64,000 nucleotides of DNA from Archivesica marissinica (Eukaryota; Mollusca; Bivalvia; Venerida; Vesicomyidae). This document shows, one piece after another, positions 33,851 to 44,777 of the stretch. Numbering within the stretch: position 1 is the first letter of the stretch; every line of letters begins with the position of its first letter. The DNA lies in NCBI GenBank assembly GCA_014843695.1, contig CM026390.1, forward strand, positions 97,706,210 through 97,770,209. The letters run 5' to 3'. Under the pieces are notes generated by a model, which had not been told where the DNA came from, did no database searches, and worked only from the letters and a program-made list of their open reading frames with translations. The position numbers were made by a program, and so were the translations under genes.

Positions 33851-33987
33851 CAGAGGCCGTAAAACAATAGTTTGCACATACCTTAGCCATTTGAAAAGTT
33901 AGTTTTCTTGTAACTGGTGTATAGCACGAATTCATGTACTGCATGTTACTGTCGTAATGGGAACACTCTAGAAAGAAATATGACCAA

Positions 33988-34476
33988 GTGTGATACCAAC
34001 ACTGTCTATGTAGCACACATGTGTAGATACCAACACTGTCTATGTAGCACAGGTGTGTAGATACCAACACTGTCTATGTAGCACACGTGTGTAGATACCA
34101 ACACTGTCTATGTAGCACACGTGTGTAGATACCAACACTGTCTATGTAGCACACGTGTGTAGATACCAACACTGTCTATGTAGCACAGGTGTGTAGATAC
34201 CAACACTGTCTATGTAGCACACGTGTGTAGATACCAACACTGTCTATGTAGCACACGTGTGTAGATACCAACACTGTCTATGTAGCACACGTGTGTAGAT
34301 ACCAACACTGTCTATGTAGCACACGTGTGTAGATACCAACACTGTCTATGTAGCACAGGTGTGTAGATACCAACACTGTCTATGTAGCACAGGTGTGTAG
34401 ATACCAACACTGTCTATGTAGCACAGGTGTGTAGATACCAACACTGTCTATGTAGCACAGGTGTGTAGATACCAAC
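33988..34476. repeat. 34-bp minisatellite
   Basis: About 14 copies of a 34-bp unit (core gataccaacactgtctatgt, followed by agcaca(c/g)gtgtgta). The only variation is a C/G switch in the cacacg/cacagg position. Confidence 0.96.
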
Positions 34477-34575
34477 ATGTATATATGTTAAAATGAATAT
34501 TCAAACTTATTCAAACAGTTGTTTTATTACAGAAAACAAGCAAACAAATAAAATTGTAGACTATATTATACAAAC

Positions 34576-34746
34576 CTATGTTAAAACAGATGCTTTCTTC
34601 GTCCCACGTACCGTTCGACTGACACTGAGTAGAGCTCGTTGCTATGGTAACATCATTGACACTGCACACATGTACCAATTTCCTTCCAGCTGAGTGCAAG
34701 TTGCCGTAGGATACAGAAAGGGGACCGCCTTCGTTTATTGGACAGC
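34576..34746 (-). CDS. Internal exon encoding a Sushi/CCP-like domain
   Basis: A 171-nt exon bounded on the minus strand by an acceptor (ttacacacag before 34746) and a donor (gtttgt after 34576). Both ends are phase 1, the usual symmetric phase of shuffled extracellular modules. The 57 residues hold four cysteines in Sushi order: C at the start (CPINEGG), C in KLVHVCSVND, C in STQCQSNGTW and C in EESIC. The conserved G-x-W lies between the third and fourth. Sushi/CCP modules mediate protein-protein contacts in complement and adhesion proteins, so the parent gene probably encodes a secreted or cell-surface protein. No neighbouring exon was found, so the gene cannot be named. Confidence 0.55.
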
Positions 34747-34785
34747 CTGTGTGTAACATAGATACATATCAGTCAGTAATGTACT

Positions 34786-34993
34786 GTGACATCCGTGATC
34801 CAGTGGTACAGCGTCGGATTTGGTATCGAATTGTCCCGGGTTCGATACTCGGTCAGGCCATGTATGTAGTGACATTGAGCATACACATTGCTTAGTACTT
34901 GTTAACCATTTAGGTCGGCTAAACCTGCCCAGGAAAACATGTCTACGTCCCCGCAAGGGGTTTGCCATTAATGGAACATACATAATGTAATGA
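34786..34993 (+). mobile_element. tRNA-derived SINE, fourth family
   Basis: A tRNA-like head (gatccagtggtacagcgtcg; B box gggttcgatactcgg) followed by a body shared with 50130-50353: cacattgcttag, ggttaaccac/ttaaccattta, gcctgcccaggaaaa, and a 3' end with aatgg(a/g)acatac. Confidence 0.72.
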
Positions 34994-35094
34994 CGTGTAT
35001 CATGTAATAACAATTAAAAAGCTTAATGCAGAGCATCATATCGCCGGAGAGAATGTTTATGAAAATATGAAACTAATAAATAAAACAAGTAAAT

Positions 35095-35190
35095 ATCACA
35101 GGGTGCGAAAACTGTGTAACCAAACCGGGACCTATCGTTTACAGAGCACACACGCTCTATCGAGTGAGCTAACCGGTTCGCTTACACATG
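35095..35190 (-). mobile_element. tRNA-like SINE head fragment
   Basis: The minus strand has ggttagctcactcgatagag (A-box-like) and, about 40 bases on, gtcccggtttggtta (degraded B box). Not a plausible tRNA gene. Confidence 0.4.
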
Positions 35191-35231
35191 AAGTTTAATA
35201 AATAGCTACCATAGTCACGTGATATGTATAC

Positions 35232-35382
35232 AGTCAAGCCTGTCGTAAGCAGCCAACCAAGGGAATCACAGAAAGTGGCTGCTTAGCACAGGTGACTGTT
35301 TAATAGAGGTCAAATGTATAATAAAACAATATATTGGGAATCTGGCTGCTTAATACAGGTTGGCTGATTAATGGAGGTGACT
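35232..35382. mobile_element. MITE-like element with imperfect terminal inverted repeats
   Basis: The left end (agtcaagcctgtcgtaagca then gccaacc) and the reverse of the right end (agtcacctccattaatcag then ccaacc) are imperfect inverted repeats. An internal ggctgctta..acaggt motif is repeated three times in different states. No coding capacity. Confidence 0.4.
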
Positions 35383-35516
35383 ACTAACACATGTTTGACA
35401 GCATTGTTATTATCAGACACAACATATTTAATTTGATGTTTCATTATGTATGACAAAATTTAATCACATTTTGTTTTGATATTAGCTCATACAATATGAC
35501 ACTTCCTACAGCGTAT

Positions 35517-37324
35517 CAACGAAGTGTACCATACAATAACCCATGAAGTGCACAATGCAATAACCCACGAAGTGCACAAGACAATAACCAACGAAGTGCA
35601 CAATGCAATAACCAACGAGGTGTACCATACAACGAAGTGTACCATACAATAACCCACGAAGTGCACAATACAATAACCCACGAAGTGCACAATACAATAA
35701 CCAACGAAGTGTACCATGCAATAACCAACGAAGTGCATCATACAATAACCAACGAAGTGCACCATACAATAACCAACGAGGTGTACCATACAATAACCAA
35801 CGAAGTGTACCATACAATAACCAACGAAGTACATCATAGAATAACCGACAAGGTGTACCATACAATAACCAACGAGGTGTACCATACAATAACCAACGAA
35901 GTGCACCATACAATAACCAACGAAGTGTACCATCAAATAAGCAACGAGGTGTACCATACAATAACCCACGAAGTGCACCATACAATAATAAACGAAGTGT
36001 ACCATGCAATAACCAACGAAGTGTACCATACAATAACCAACGAGGTGTACCATATAATAACCAACGAAGTGCACCATACAATAATAAACGAAGTGTACCA
36101 TACAATGACCAACGAAGTGCACTATGCAATAACAAACGAGGTGTACCATACATTAACCAACGAGGTGTACCATACAATAACCCACGAAGTGCACCATACA
36201 ATAATAAACGAAGTGTACCATGCAATAACCAACGAGTTGTACCATATAATAACCAACGAAGTGCACCATACAATAATAAACGAAGTGTACCATACAATAA
36301 CAAACGAGGTGTACCATACATTAACCAACGAGGTGTACTATACAATAACCAACGAGGTGTACCATACAATAACCAACGAAGTGCACCATACAATACCCAA
36401 TGAAATGCACAATACAATAATCAACGAAGTGTACTATACAATGACCAACGAAGTGCACTATGCAATAACAAACGAGGTGTACCATACATTAACCAACGAG
36501 GTGTACTATACAATAACCAACATGGTGTACCATACAATAACCAACGAAGTGCACCATACAATACCCAACGAAATGCACACTACAATAACCAACGAAGTAC
36601 ATCATAGAATAACCGACGAGGTGTACCATACAATGACCAACGAGGTGTACCATAAAATAACAAACCAATTGTACCATACAATAACCAACGAAGTGTACCA
36701 TACAATAACCAACGAAGTGCATCATACAATAACCAATGAGGTGTACCATACAATAACCATCGAAGTGTACCATACAATACCCAACGAAGTGCACACTGCA
36801 ATAACCAACGAAGTGTACAATACAATAACCAACTAAGTGCACCATAAAATAACCAACGAAGTGTATCATATAATAACCAACGAAGTGTACCATACAATAA
36901 CCAACGAAGTGTACCATACAATAACCAACTAAATATACCATAACCTAACCAACTAAGTGCACTATACAATAACCAACGAAGTGTACCATACAATAACAAA
37001 CGAAGTGTACCATACAATAACAAACGAAATATACCATACAATAACCAAGGAAGTGTACCATACAATAACCCACGAAGTGTACCATACAATAACAAACGAA
37101 ATGTACCATAAAATAACCAACGAAGTGCACCATACAATAACCAACGAAGTGTACCATACAATAACCAACGAAATGCACAATACAATAACCAACGAAGTGC
37201 ACCATACAATAACCAACGAAGTGTACCATACAATAACCAACGAACTGCACCATACAATAACCAACGAAGTTTACCATACAATAACCAACGAAGTGCACCA
37301 TACAATTACCAACGAAGTGTACCA
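35517..37324. repeat. 24-bp satellite array
   Basis: About 75 units of 24 bp (core caataaccaacgaagtgt, then accata). Because 24 is a multiple of 3, all frames stay open over long stretches: about 399 codons on plus (YHTITNEV repeats) and about 303 on minus. There are no non-repetitive codons, and frame changes occur at random indels, so I do not regard them as genes. The unit equals the neighbouring 17-bp unit plus seven bases. Confidence 0.95.
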
Positions 37325-37594
37325 TACAACAAAGTGTACAAGACAAGGAAGTGTACCATTCAACGAAGTGTACCATACAACGAGGTGCACCACGCAAACA
37401 ATACCATACACCTAAGTGTACAAGACAACGAAGTGTACCATACAACGAAGAATACAATACAATGAAGTGTACAATACAACGAATTGTACAAGACACGAAA
37501 TGTACCAGACAACGAAGTGTACAAGACAACGAAGTGTACCATAGAAAGAAGTGTATCGTACAACGAAGTATACAATACAACGAAGTGTACAAGA
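37325..37594. repeat. 17-bp satellite, left of LINE insertion
   Basis: Units of accatacaacgaagtgt and variants, joined directly to the 24-bp array. It carries a landmark variant (caccacgcaaacaatacc at 37388) that also occurs at 45123 and 47001 on the other side of the LINE, showing that both sides belong to one array. Confidence 0.93.
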
Positions 37595-37942
37595 GATGCG
37601 CTTCCGGTAAAATGGCGATAACATTTGTTTACATTTCGCTCATGGCTTTTCTCATGATTTAAGACGTTCTAGGGATTGTAGAGGAATGTAGTTTTGATGC
37701 TGTAGAGCATTAGTGGAAGACAATGATCATCTAAGAGCACGTATGGAATTGTTTATATGATTGATGCTTTGTTTGTTTCTGAAATGATACGATCATATTG
37801 TGCCTACAAAAAGTATATCTGAACTGAGGTATGTGTGGAATGTGCAAACCCGTGACTCTCGTAACTTGTGATATAGAGTGTCCGTTATCCAATACTCTCA
37901 CAGCAATCAACCCGCACAAAACAGTTACAACTATACTTAGCG

Positions 37943-38827
37943 GTGCTTATTATGTGTGAAGAACCGTGTACTTCAATTATATCTAGTACAAAGAAAAGAG
38001 ACTTGTCTTCACCTGAAGATCAAATCGAACTTAAGAAAAACAGGTTCGACAGCAATTCATCTGAAAACAGTGACTTTCTACTTAATAGAACAACAGCCAT
38101 GTATTCGCCGACAGCACAACACCCAACATCATTAAGCCTTGATCAGACAACTATCAGCTCAATAGCATCAGCACTTAAGACCTCCATTCAATCTGAAGTA
38201 TGTGATATGTTCAAAACTACAATTGATAGTATTGTCCAAGGAGTAGTGACAGGTCTCCAGTCACAGATAAACTCACTACAAACGGATAACGAGCAACTAA
38301 AAACTGCCAATGCTGATCTGGCTCATAGAGTGGATTTTCTAGAGTTTAAGGCAGATGAGTCAGAACAATACAGCAGGCGTGACAACCTGCGTATTTCAGG
38401 GATTGTAGAGAAGGAGGACGACAATACCGACATTCACGTTTTGAATATGGCCAAAGCGATAGGATCAACGTTATCACTATGAGATATTGCCGTATCACAC
38501 CGAGTGGGTAAGAAGAGGGTAAGTGGACAATCAAGGGATATCATTGTCAAGCTTAATTCACGCCGTGATCGTGACATGTTCTACAAGAATCGTGTACTGC
38601 TAATGACAAACGGTTACGAAGTATGGTATGTGAACGAAGACCTCACTCAATATAGATCCGGGGTGCTATATGAGGCCAGACAGATGGTCAGGCAAAAGAA
38701 AATCGTTGGAGCTTGGTCCACAAACTGTAAACTTTTCATAAAAGTAATGAAGGATAAAAAAACAACTGTGCATACTGTGACATGCAAACGTGATCTTCAA
38801 CCATTCGTATCGTATACTATAGAATGA
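37943..38827 (+). pseudogene. LINE ORF1 (coiled-coil/RRM-like), one in-frame stop
   Basis: ORF1 proteins of non-LTR elements bind the element RNA. The frame encodes a Ser/Thr-rich N-terminal region (residues 1-75), then a heptad-rich helix (LQSQINSLQTDNEQLKTANA, about 108-127) typical of a trimerising coiled coil. An RRM-like block follows (SRRDNLRISGI, then VSHRVGK, RDIIVKL, RDRDMFY). A TGA at 38480-38482 (about codon 180) interrupts an otherwise continuous frame; the frame is the same before and after it. All other codons look intact. The stop could be a private mutation of this copy; recoding is possible but unsupported. Confidence 0.75.
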
Positions 38828-41264
38828 CAGTCAGATATACCCAACTAGTAATGTCAGCACACATTGTCGTGCAATATACACTTGCAGTGCAGTCATCATT
38901 GACTTGTCAGCATTAATAACATTATCAGTCGGTTAATCTGATGTTTGTAGTTGTAAATTTATTATTATATTCCAGCACAACTGTTTGTATATTAATAATC
39001 ATTAAGTCATGAGTTGCATTTGATTTATAACGAACGATATATCTTTATTCTAAATCAATGTTACAGCCGACGTTCAGTTCACTTACAAGATACAATATAA
39101 TGTCATGAGTAAATAAAACTGCAACGCATTTAATAAAGCGTAGTTAGTGAAACAAGCTATTCCGCAATCACGTACATGGTACATATCGTGGTTTTATGTA
39201 TTATATTCTACATCCGTTATATCAAAGTCGGTTATGTCAAAATATCCGGTTATCTCGAAGTCAGGTCAACGTCCCGTCTCAGATAAGCATCGTGGTTTTA
39301 GGTATTACAGTCTACACCCGTTATATCACAGTCGGTTATGTCAAAATCTCCGGTTATCTCGAAGTCAGGTTAAAGTCCCGTTTCTGATACCATCATTTTA
39401 CATATGCCTGACTCTGTTTATGCCAAATTTCGTTTAAGTAAATGACACCTTGGAAGATAATTTATTATGAAATCAATGTAAGGCTAGTGATCGTTGAGAA
39501 ACATATCATCTTGGGAAATATGATCAATATCCATGATGTCAAATTTCGGTTATGTCGAAATATTGTGTTCGATCCGACGGAATTCGACATAACGGATGTA
39601 TACTGTAGGTGATAGTTGTTTGATATATACTTCAGTAAATATTATTATTAGAAATTCCTTCAGAAAATTGGGGGAATCTCATTATGATGCATACAGTGTG
39701 GTGTGTGATTCCATGTGCTTTATATGAAACTGTATTTGATAAGTTGTTTGTTTTAACTACATATTACTATATGTACTAGGAACTGCTGTGTGATAATAAG
39801 CCATGTATGTACATGTCCGTAAACTGTAGTTATTAAAATTATTAATGCAGGCGCAATCATCGACATGTCAAATGATCACATATCTAGCATGGTGGTATAA
39901 TTCATGGCTAAACTGCTGTCAATATATTTGACCTCTCGTAAAATAACTTGACTACACAGCTCTGTATAGATTGACGGAGTGGCAATTCCAACGATGATGT
40001 ATATCTCCATATTCAAGCCCGCAATACCATTTGATATTGCTATATTGAATACACAACTCCAAGTAACATTCTAGAATATGTTCATGTCGTTTAAAATCCC
40101 TATTACATCTTGACATATATTTAATTGGTTAACTGCTGTTCATGTTCACCAACTTTATTTTTATTTTTGTTTCTAATAATTACTGCACATATGATCGGAC
40201 AAAATATCCTAGGACCGATCGCAGACTACTATAAGAAAAGCTTACGATCGAGTGCTGCCTACTAACAGATAACTAAATACTGGCTACGCTGCCAATACAA
40301 GATTATAGACATACGTCGTACTAGTAAGATTTTATCTGTAGTTAGACATACATGTACTTGGGAGGAATAGAAGTTTTTTTTTCTGTTGTATGTCTGTATG
40401 TATTTCAGGACGGCATTGTTTTTGTAGCATTTTCTAAATACATCTGGCCAGTGAAAAGGTTTAAATGATAGTACAATAAATATGGCCATTTAAAAGTTCG
40501 TAATGTCAACTAATTTCAAACAAAATAACTAAGTCAATAAATAACACAAAATTATATAAATATTACAAGATAATCAAACACATAGACAATATATGAGTAT
40601 ATAATTTCACGTCGGTATTACCTCTACAATACATAGTAGCATCGTTCATCATCAATTGCAAATACTAAATTTTCCACACTAAAACATTTCTGAAATCAGT
40701 TCTCTTTATGTATCTTTCTGATCTGTGTATTCACGTGTTACAAATCCTAACTTCCTCTATCCAATCCATCCATACCCCATTCAACTTGCTTAGCAACATG
40801 ACTCTCTTTCATTCTTTGTCTCTCCTTTTCAGTATACTATTGCATACATGCTCTACTTATCGAGTGTCTCGCATTTCAGATATTATTGTGCCCTTACGAA
40901 CGTACATGTACGACATTGTTTTCCTGTCACAGATAGGCTGCTGATGACGGCTATTCAGAATTACTTGATATGTCTACACTCGGTAACATGACTAAGCATC
41001 ACAAATGTACCATAGCCGTCATGCCTTCATGCAGATTCAGGGGGTCGTATCCTGCATTTACCACTATCCTCATTGTTTTACACTGCACACCGCTTTTTCT
41101 ATACTCACTATATGCTTCAGTTTTATCATCTGCATGCGTTGAAAGAGAAATCAAATTTCCTCTAAGAAAGTTCCCACCAACTGTTAATTATAGCCGGCGA
41201 TGTTCACCAGAATCCGGGACCAAATTCACACATATCATCTGTAGTTTCATCAATTTCCAGCACG
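38828..41264 (+). other. Inter-ORF region of the LINE
   Basis: About 2.4 kb without a convincing gene. This is long for a LINE spacer; about 0.4 kb is explained by a nested inverted-repeat element (39207-39606). A pyrimidine-rich stretch near 40700-40860 precedes ORF2. An open frame at 40970-41362 overlaps the ORF2 start in another frame and shows no domain. Confidence 0.5.
39207..39606. mobile_element. Nested MITE-like inverted-repeat element
   Basis: The left end reads tacatccgttatatcaa and the right end, on the opposite strand, tacatccgttatgtcga (15 of 17 identical). The left half is an imperfect tandem duplication: the block with gtcggttatgtcaaaat and ccggttatctcgaagtcagg occurs twice, about 105 bp apart. 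No coding capacity. The exact ends are uncertain. Confidence 0.5.
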
Positions 41265-44200
41265 ATGTCAGATGCTCTCGAAATCTCCAACCATCTCTCC
41301 TTTGTTCATTTAAATATCCAAAGTCTGCAACACAAACTGGACTTGCTATATGCAGAACTTAGCGAATTTGATGTGCTCGTCTTTTTCGAGACATGGCTGA
41401 ACAACTCGATCCCAACAGAGGACCTCATGTTTCCAAATTTCCATAAACCTGAACGAAAAGATCGTGTTGGTGATGCCCATGGTGGTGTCATAATATACGT
41501 TAGAAATAGTCTACACTATAAGCGCAGACCAGACCTTGAGCTAAATCGTCTTGAATGTATATGGTTGGAACTAACACTCTGCAATAATAAGCATATCCTA
41601 TTTGGTGTTTTCTACCGCCCGCCAAATTCTGATTCAATCCACAACAGCCTTGTTGAAGATTCAATTGGACTAGCAGTTGAAACAAATATCACTGATATAA
41701 TCATCACTGGAGATTTTAACTACAATGCTCTCAACCCAACTACTAATCGAAAAATTACCTCCATATCTCAACAGTATAATCTTCTACAACTAATCGACGA
41801 ACCAACACATTTCACCGAACATTCAGAATCCTTGATTGATCTTGTTCTTGTTTCAAATAGTGAACATATTCTTCATTTTGGAGTTGGTGAACACTTTCTA
41901 CAACAAGACCAAAGGTACCATTGCCCTGTCTTTGGGATCTTAAAATTTCGGAAACCCAAGCATAAATGTTTTGACAGACTCATCTGGAAATACGATCGAG
42001 GTAATTACGACCAACTTCGTTCTGACTTCAGTAACTATGAATGGAATGGCTGTCTTCATGACGATATTGATACATATGCATATAACATCTCCTCTAAAAT
42101 TACAGATATTGCTAAACAAAACATACCAAGTCAAACCATAATAGTAAGACCATTAGAACCACCCTGGATAACTACCGACATCAAAAAACAAATACGCAAG
42201 CGAAAACGAGCATACAGGAAAGCCAAGGCGACTCAATCAATCTATCAATGGCAGACATTCAGACAAATTCACAACGAAACGCTTCTTCGTATTCGCCACG
42301 CCAAATCTGCACATTTCTCAAAGCTCTCTGATAAACTTAAGAATGGATCATTTTCTTCTAAAGACTGGTGGAAAACTCTCCAATCATTCATGTCTAATCA
42401 TTCTAGCAACACAATTCCTCCATTACAGCACCCAGACACACAACTACCGACCTTCTCTGACTCTGAAAAGGCAACTCTTCTTAACAACTACTTTCAGGAA
42501 CAGACAAACATCGACGATGACAACAGACAAGTACCAGATCTGGGCCCACCGCGTTCCATGATTCGACTGCATGAAATAAATATCGAAGTAGATGAAGTTA
42601 CTGATGTTTTAAAGTCTTTACAAGTCGACAAAGCGGCAGGACCAGACGGAATAAGCAACATAATCCTCTACGAATCTTCTCAGGAGCTATCCAAACCACT
42701 ATGTGATCTTTTTAATTTCTCATTGCAATGCAGACGAGTTCCAACCAGTTGGAAAGAAGCCCACATTAATGCTGTATACAAAAAGGGGGATGCATCACTC
42801 CCTAGCAATTATCGTCCAATCTCTTTGTTAAATACAATTGAAAAAGTATTTGAGCGTCTCATATTCAAACATCTTTTCAACCATCTTCGGGAAACCCAGT
42901 TTCTATCTTCTGCTCAATCAGGGTTCATACCGGGTGACTCAATTGTAAACCAGCTAACGTACATATACGATACACTATGTAAAGCTCTCGATGATGGTCT
43001 CGAAGTGAGAACGGTCTTCTTCGATATAAGTAAAGCCTTTGATAAAGTCTGGCATAAAGGTCTACTGGCAAAACTGTTACACGCAGGTATATCCGGTCCT
43101 CTTTTTCAATGGTTTTCAGATTATCTGTCCAACCGAAGACAAAGAGTTGTTCTTCCTGGAAGCAAATCGACATGGGCAAATATAAGAGCCGGAGTTCCAC
43201 AGGGGTCAATCCTAGGTCCTATGCTTTTCATCATTTTCATCAACGACATTGTCGACGACATCTCTTCCTCCATCAACTTATTTGCAGACGATACAAGTCT
43301 CTATGTGATCGTTGAGCAACCTCGTACAGCTGCAGACCGTCTCCAAAACGATATAGTCAGAATTTCTACATGGGCTAACAAATGGCTTGTAACTTTCAAC
43401 CCAGCAAAGTCCGAATCTGTTCTCATCTCAAGGAAGCGAAATCAGCAACTACATCCTCCTCTCTTTATGTTTGACCAACGCATCCCTGAAGTTCCAGACC
43501 ATAAACATCTTGGGATATTTCTATCTAACGACTGTAGTTGGCATTCGCATATGGACTATATTATGGAGAAAGCATGGAAACGAGTCAATATTATGCGGAA
43601 ACTAAAATTCTCGCTTGATCGTAGATCACTTGAAATTATATACCTTTCCTTTATAAGGCCTCTCCTTGAATATGCTGATGTTGTATGGAGCAACTGTACC
43701 AAATATGAGATAGAACAGCTGGATAAAATCCAAAACGAATGTGGCAGAATTGCCACTGGAGCAACTAAGCTCGTTTCTTTGCTAAACCTACACCTGGAAA
43801 CCAGATGGGAAAGTTTAACGGACAGAAGAAACAAACACAAGCTTATTATGTTCTATAAAATGAACACCAACCAAACACCTGACTATCTCTCCTCATTGAT
43901 TCACCGACAAGCAGAAACCCGGTACAATTTAAGAAATTCAGAACATATCCACGGAGTGCATTCCAGAACGTCACTATACTATCATTCTTTCTTGCCTTCA
44001 ACAATTCGAAATTGGAACTCTCTGCCTTCTACGGTTCGTAACTCTCCCTCAGTACAGACATTCAAGGCCAATCTCAATAGAAACAAGAGTAAAGTCCCTC
44101 CATACTTTTATGTGGGTACACGAAAACTTCAAGTCCTCCATACACGCCTTCGTACGAAATGTAATGGTCTTAACTATCACCTTTTCCTAAAAAATATTAC

Positions 44201-44405
44201 TCCTACAGCTTTATGTAATTGTGGTCAAATGGAGACAAACTTCCACTACTTCTTTGAGTGTAGAATGTACAATGTTTGCCGTACAACTCTAAATAACAAT
44301 CTTCACAATTTCAACATAGATCTCGAAACCCTCCTATCAGGAAATCCGGCCCTATCCGACCAGGAAAACACTCATATTCACACATGTTCATACCTACATA
44401 TCTGA
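41265..44405 (+). CDS. LINE ORF2: endonuclease and reverse transcriptase
   Basis: A 1046-residue intact protein that nicks target DNA and reverse-transcribes the element RNA onto the nick. The N-terminal apurinic-like endonuclease shows HLNIQSL (about 15), E42 in FETWLN, GGVIIYVRN, YRPPNS, D150-N152 in GDFN, SLIDLVL and H219 near the end. The reverse transcriptase occupies about 440-730: DKAAGPDGIS, NYRPISLLN, D587 in FFDISKAFDKVWH, GVPQGSILGP and the catalytic FADDT (D675-D676). The C-terminal part has the usual LGIFLSNDCSWHSH and a C-x-C...H...C segment (C984, C986, H994, C999). There is no RNase H. All catalytic residues are present and there are no stops. Domain order and C-terminal cysteines fit the CR1/Jockey group. 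Confidence 0.95.
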   Translation: MSDALEISNHLSFVHLNIQSLQHKLDLLYAELSEFDVLVFFETWLNNSIPTEDLMFPNFHKPERKDRVGDAHGGVIIYVRNSLHYKRRPDLELNRLECIWLELTLCNNKHILFGVFYRPPNSDSIHNSLVEDSIGLAVETNITDIIITGDFNYNALNPTTNRKITSISQQYNLLQLIDEPTHFTEHSESLIDLVLVSNSEHILHFGVGEHFLQQDQRYHCPVFGILKFRKPKHKCFDRLIWKYDRGNYDQLRSDFSNYEWNGCLHDDIDTYAYNISSKITDIAKQNIPSQTIIVRPLEPPWITTDIKKQIRKRKRAYRKAKATQSIYQWQTFRQIHNETLLRIRHAKSAHFSKLSDKLKNGSFSSKDWWKTLQSFMSNHSSNTIPPLQHPDTQLPTFSDSEKATLLNNYFQEQTNIDDDNRQVPDLGPPRSMIRLHEINIEVDEVTDVLKSLQVDKAAGPDGISNIILYESSQELSKPLCDLFNFSLQCRRVPTSWKEAHINAVYKKGDASLPSNYRPISLLNTIEKVFERLIFKHLFNHLRETQFLSSAQSGFIPGDSIVNQLTYIYDTLCKALDDGLEVRTVFFDISKAFDKVWHKGLLAKLLHAGISGPLFQWFSDYLSNRRQRVVLPGSKSTWANIRAGVPQGSILGPMLFIIFINDIVDDISSSINLFADDTSLYVIVEQPRTAADRLQNDIVRISTWANKWLVTFNPAKSESVLISRKRNQQLHPPLFMFDQRIPEVPDHKHLGIFLSNDCSWHSHMDYIMEKAWKRVNIMRKLKFSLDRRSLEIIYLSFIRPLLEYADVVWSNCTKYEIEQLDKIQNECGRIATGATKLVSLLNLHLETRWESLTDRRNKHKLIMFYKMNTNQTPDYLSSLIHRQAETRYNLRNSEHIHGVHSRTSLYYHSFLPSTIRNWNSLPSTVRNSPSVQTFKANLNRNKSKVPPYFYVGTRKLQVLHTRLRTKCNGLNYHLFLKNITPTALCNCGQMETNFHYFFECRMYNVCRTTLNNNLHNFNIDLETLLSGNPALSDQENTHIHTCSYLHI

Positions 44406-44777
44406 TAATAAGCGATTTGAATAATAGTATTAATAACGATTATTGTGACATGAGGCATACATTCTCTCCTCTCTTATCTTCTTATCACCTTCTTCTCACT
44501 ACATTCTTTTTTCTCTCGCTCTCTCACTCACAATCCACTATATTATGATCTTTATTAATGTTTAACATGTAGGTATTTTCGCATGTTTTCATGTTAAACC
44601 TTTCCTAACTCTATAACACAATTGCAAAAGCCAACCGAAATACATACAATCTTTGCAGAGGAGAATAATTATATAAGACTCTGTCTTCCATTCTAATCCT
44701 GTTTCTGTATTCTGATTATGCGTGGTGTATGCATTGTTCAATATGTATTATATTGGGAAATAAAATATGTTTAAACT
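44406..44777 (+). other. LINE 3' untranslated region
   Basis: Pyrimidine-rich (ctctcctctcttatcttctt) then AT-rich, ending in gggaaataaaatatg just before the satellite resumes. Confidence 0.6.

Larger units (their letters stand above)
37595..44777 (+). mobile_element. CR1/Jockey-like LINE inserted in satellite, near full length
   Basis: A 7.18-kb insertion that interrupts the 17-bp satellite. The 12-bp sequence aagtgtacaaga borders both ends (37583-37594, 44778-44789). This is compatible with a target-site duplication, though the repetitive target makes that less certain. The element has a 5' leader (about 350 bp), ORF1 (37943-38827), a 2.4-kb inter-ORF region holding a nested MITE-like element, ORF2 with endonuclease and reverse transcriptase (41265-44405), and a 370-bp 3' region ending in aaataaaatatgttt without a long poly-A tail. 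Confidence 0.75.

Noticed and set aside
35637..36836. 399-codon open frame (YHTITNEV repeats) as a gene
   Set aside because: It is wholly explained by a 24-bp tandem repeat; the opposite strand and other frames are equally open and there is no non-repetitive coding sequence.
40970..41362. 130-codon open frame before LINE ORF2 as a separate gene
   Set aside because: It overlaps the ORF2 start in another frame and shows no domain; its last third is an ORF2 shadow.
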